The notes under the pieces are model-generated. The model was not told the DNA's origin and did no database searches. It saw nothing but the letters and a program-made list of their open reading frames with translations. This document shows, in pieces, positions 5,745 to 7,522 of a stretch of 7,522 nucleotides of DNA; position 1 is the first letter of the stretch, and each line of letters begins with the position of its first letter. The stretch spans positions 1 to 7,522 of the forward strand of contig WJKO01000315.1 in assembly GCA_014729055.1 (NCBI GenBank), read 5' to 3'. This DNA comes from Promethearchaeota archaeon (GTDB taxonomy: Archaea; Asgardarchaeota; Lokiarchaeia; Sigyniarchaeales; Promethearchaeaceae). The position numbers and the translations under genes are program-made.

Positions 5745-6659
5745 CTATGATAAAGATAAATCGAAGTCATGGATCATTTTATTCTTTTTCCCTTGTTCAC
5801 TACTCGGTGTTATTACTAATTTACTCACGGGATCAACTTCCGCTTGCATTAATTCATTAATTTTTGACCACATTTCATCTCGTATCGCACTAACATCTTC
5901 TCGTTTATATTCTTTAGTCCAGATTTCATCATGCCATGTTGGTTCCCCCACTCGAATTTCTACCTTATGAAACTTCAGTTTTACACTATTTTTTGGAAGA
6001 ATGCTGTGTGAACCAACTATTGCAACGGGAACATAAGGGACTTGCGCACGTAAAACTATTCTTGCAGCACCTGTCTTGAATTTCTCATTGATTTTATCAG
6101 TTGGAGAGCGAGTTCCAGCGGGAAACATTCCTACGCACTCATTGTTATTAAGTCTCTCCACAGCTCTATCAAGTACTACTACTGGGTTTTCTTCACGATT
6201 CACTGCGAAAGTTCCAAAGAATGATAAAATGCTTCTAAAAACGGGCATTTCAAAATTCTGAATTTTACTCATCCACCGAATCTCTCTTGGGACTGCAGAT
6301 CCAATTAGAAACGGATCTAATACACTTTGATGATTTGCAACCAATAAGACTGGACCATACTCGGGGAAATTGCTTGCTTGATATGTTTGATACTTAAAAG
6401 CAATCTTGAAAATCATCCGCAGCGCAGCCCAAGAATTCCAATATACAATATTATCCAATCCATCAGTTATATTCAGAATATCTGTCCATTTTCTTAATTT
6501 TGTAATAGCTTGATCAAAAAGGTTATTCTTGAGGAGTTCGGGTAGCATATCGCCGAATTTTCTGGATTTTTGCTCCGTTTGAATTGTTTCTGCTCTCTGA
6601 TTATTTCTTTTCATTTGATTTTTATAAGAATTATTGGTTTCACTATCCGTAGTTTGCAT
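5745..6659 (-). CDS. PlsC-type acyltransferase with variant FPAGT box
   Basis: This 304-residue PlsC/AGPAT-family protein is paralogous to the next gene. The catalytic NHQSVLD (109-115, His110, Asp115) is intact, followed by FAVNREEN (151-158, with Arg155 as in box II), FPAGTRSP (179-186) and VPYVPVAIVG (207-216). The usual glutamate of FPEGT, which takes part in binding the phosphorylated acceptor, is alanine here; the codon reads GCT. The preceding 75 residues are polar, then amphipathic and may dock to membrane. A hydrophobic stretch, PVFRSILSFFGTFAV (139-153), probably lies in the fold rather than spanning the membrane. ATG 6659 has no strong ribosome site, and a TATA-like box lies about 70 to 80 bases upstream. 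It heads the run of three lipid-modifying genes. It is probably an acyltransferase with altered acceptor preference. Confidence 0.92.
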   Translation of the reverse strand: MQTTDSETNNSYKNQMKRNNQRAETIQTEQKSRKFGDMLPELLKNNLFDQAITKLRKWTDILNITDGLDNIVYWNSWAALRMIFKIAFKYQTYQASNFPEYGPVLLVANHQSVLDPFLIGSAVPREIRWMSKIQNFEMPVFRSILSFFGTFAVNREENPVVVLDRAVERLNNNECVGMFPAGTRSPTDKINEKFKTGAARIVLRAQVPYVPVAIVGSHSILPKNSVKLKFHKVEIRVGEPTWHDEIWTKEYKREDVSAIRDEMWSKINELMQAEVDPVSKLVITPSSEQGKKNKMIHDFDLSLS

Positions 6660-6727
6660 TTTCTTTCACATTTTTTACTATATTTTTTATTTAATTCATA
6701 AGTTATTTGTATAATAAGACATCTAGA

Positions 6728-6740
6728 TAAAATATAAAAA
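6728..6740 (-). promoter_or_regulatory. TATA-like box upstream of the acyltransferase operon
   Basis: The minus strand reads TTTTTATATTTTA, preceded by GAGGAAATTC, whose purine-rich part resembles an archaeal BRE. Initiation about 25 bases downstream would leave a leader of roughly 45 bases before ATG 6659. It is the best promoter candidate in the window, though still in AT-rich DNA. Confidence 0.4.
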
Positions 6741-6803
6741 GAATTTCCTCACTTTCAGAGTATTACAAATCTTAGTTTTTACGCTAATTATTTGATCAAA
6801 CTT

Positions 6804-6817
6804 AATAAATAAAAAAT
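6804..6817 (-). terminator. T-rich tract downstream of the HNH gene
   Basis: The minus strand reads TATTTTTTATTTAT, with a run of six T, about 110 bases after the HNH gene stop and just beyond the inverted repeat at 6851-6889. It is a plausible archaeal-type termination site that would separate the HNH gene from the acyltransferase operon. Confidence 0.3.
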
Positions 6818-6850
6818 AGGAAATGAACTTGAGCTTGGGAATAAGCCGAT

Positions 6851-6889
6851 ATGAGTTCTGAATTCAACATCAAAGCCACTGAAACTCAT
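6851..6889. repeat. Inverted repeat with 7-base arms
   Basis: ATGAGTT (6851-6857) and AACTCAT (6883-6889) are perfect inverted arms around a 25-base loop that contains the palindrome TGAATTCA. The octamer CTGAAACT overlaps the right arm (6879-6886) and recurs directly at 6907-6914. The element lies between the HNH gene and its T-tract and could be an RNA stem at the transcript end. Confidence 0.4.
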
Positions 6890-6925
6890 TAAGTCCTGAT
6901 TTAGGGCTGAAACTATTTACCTCGG

Positions 6926-7354
6926 TCAGCAATAATCGACATTTTTACCCTTTTGTTTATTACATTTCTCACATAGAATTTGGATATTATCTTTGGTATT
7001 AGCCCCTCCCAAGCTAAATGGTATAATATGATCGAATTGTAAATTTTCAGTACTTTTACAATTTACACATCGGCCTTGATCGCGCTCCCAAACGTACTTC
7101 TTAACCTCTTTTGGTATGTATCGCGTCCGATATTTATTGTCAAATTTATGTTGCGCGATTTTAGTTTTTATTAGTACATAGATAACAAATGAAGATAAAC
7201 CAACGATCATAATTGCCGCGCTGATCATAACATAGGGCTCTGGAATGAAGAGTTTGATTATGAGGGCTAAAAAAGGCATGACTAAGACTATTAATCCGAT
7301 CATAGTTTTTTTATGTTTAATTTGCTCATCCGACAAAAATACTTTTTCTACCAC
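6926..7354 (-). CDS. Membrane-anchored HNH nuclease-domain protein
   Basis: This 142-residue protein has two hydrophobic helices (residues about 18-37 and 41-62, split by PEP) and then a compact HNH domain from about 80 to the end. The domain shows WERDQGRCVNC (89-99; zinc cysteines Cys96 and Cys99), FDHIIPFSLGG (107-117; Asp108-His109 as metal and general-base residues), Asn123 and CEKCNKQKG (128-136; Cys128 and Cys131 complete a four-cysteine zinc site). This is the usual McrA-like arrangement with no missing residue. The membrane hairpin is unusual, since HNH domains normally act freely on DNA. With a short N-terminus and no signal peptide, both ends probably face the cytoplasm. GTG 7354 is supported by GGAGGTG ten bases upstream. 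It is separated from the acyltransferase operon by 266 bases, so it is probably transcribed alone. Its target is unknown. Confidence 0.88.
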   Translation of the reverse strand: MVEKVFLSDEQIKHKKTMIGLIVLVMPFLALIIKLFIPEPYVMISAAIMIVGLSSFVIYVLIKTKIAQHKFDNKYRTRYIPKEVKKYVWERDQGRCVNCKSTENLQFDHIIPFSLGGANTKDNIQILCEKCNKQKGKNVDYC

Positions 7355-7364
7355 TTAAATTGAA

Positions 7365-7371
7365 CACCTCC
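7365..7371 (-). promoter_or_regulatory. Strong Shine-Dalgarno site GGAGGTG of the HNH gene
   Basis: GGAGGTG on the minus strand lies ten bases before the GTG at 7354. This long match decides the start in favour of GTG, which has no ATG near it, and is the clearest ribosome site in the window. Confidence 0.75.
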
Positions 7372-7457
7372 AAGAATAAACTAGAAGAATCCAGACTATT
7401 ATTCCCGATACATTAAAAACATAAAAAATTATTAAAAAGAAATTGAATGATTTTTTT

Positions 7458-7520
7458 TTATTTCGTTTCGTTTCGTCTCATCTCATCTGGCTCCACTTCA
7501 TCTTCTACCGACTTCCTTTT
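7458..7520 (-). CDS. Possible charged C-terminal tail of a gene entering from the right
   Basis: One minus-strand frame is open from the window edge to a TAA at 7460-7458. It would encode about 20 residues ending KRKSVEDEVEPDEMRRNETK, a strongly charged, disordered-looking tail of the sort seen at protein ends. The other two minus frames are closed within the same stretch. The evidence is weak: 20 open codons are common by chance, no domain is visible, and most of the gene would lie outside. The stretch contains the pentanucleotide repeat at 7461-7485. Confidence 0.3.
   Translation of the reverse strand, partial: KRKSVEDEVEPDEMRRNETK
7461..7485. repeat. Pentanucleotide microsatellite (TTTCG x3, TCTCA x2)
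   Basis: Three exact TTTCG units (7461-7475) are followed by two TCTCA units (7476-7485), with a partial TCT after them. The five-base period persists across the change of unit, which suggests a slippage origin. If the overlapping frame is coding, a change in unit number would shift its reading frame near the stop. Confidence 0.6.
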
Positions 7521-7522
7521 AA

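Noticed and set aside
6791..6800. Palindrome TTTGATCAAA as an operator for the acyltransferase operon.
   Set aside because: It is only ten bases long, upstream of and some 50 bases from the TATA-like box, and in AT-rich DNA where such palindromes are common.

Overview
This is an AT-rich window in which every gene I can support lies on the minus strand, so transcription runs from right to left. The likely source is an archaeon, and an Asgard-type lineage is my best guess at roughly even odds. Supporting signs are the Shine-Dalgarno sites GGAGGTG and AGGTGA before two genes and no recognisable site before several others. There are also oligo-T tracts after genes, TATA-like boxes rather than clear -35/-10 pairs, and Asn/Asp-rich low-complexity protein ends. 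No ribosomal or informational gene is present, so an AT-rich anaerobic bacterium cannot be excluded.

Right end (7522 to 6660): a possible charged C-terminal tail of a gene entering from outside, then a small membrane-anchored HNH nuclease-like protein (GTG start, strong Shine-Dalgarno site). A 266-base gap follows with a hairpin, a T-tract and a TATA-like box.

Middle (6659 to 4114): a probable operon of two tandem PlsC-type lysophospholipid acyltransferase paralogues and a polytopic membrane methyltransferase of the isoprenylcysteine/phospholipid methyltransferase group. Gaps are 33 and 38 bases. Together they suggest membrane-lipid or lipid-anchor modification. In the first acyltransferase the usual FPEGT box reads FPAGT. 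After a 107-base gap comes a ThuA-like protein (4006 to 3224), probably an independent unit.

Left part (2944 to 1): a three-gene cluster made of a COG3580-type protein, a COG3581-type protein and a BadF/BadG/HgdC-type ATPase cut by the window edge. This is the split form of a system that in many anaerobes is encoded as one long fused protein. The ATPase would drive low-potential electron transfer to the iron-sulfur HgdB-like subunits; the substrate of this branch is unknown. The 279-base gap before it holds T-tracts and a nested hairpin behind the ThuA-like gene, then a TATA-like box and a perfect 12-base palindrome just before the cluster.

There is no gene-free stretch over 300 bases. I saw no tRNA, rRNA, CRISPR array or insertion sequence.
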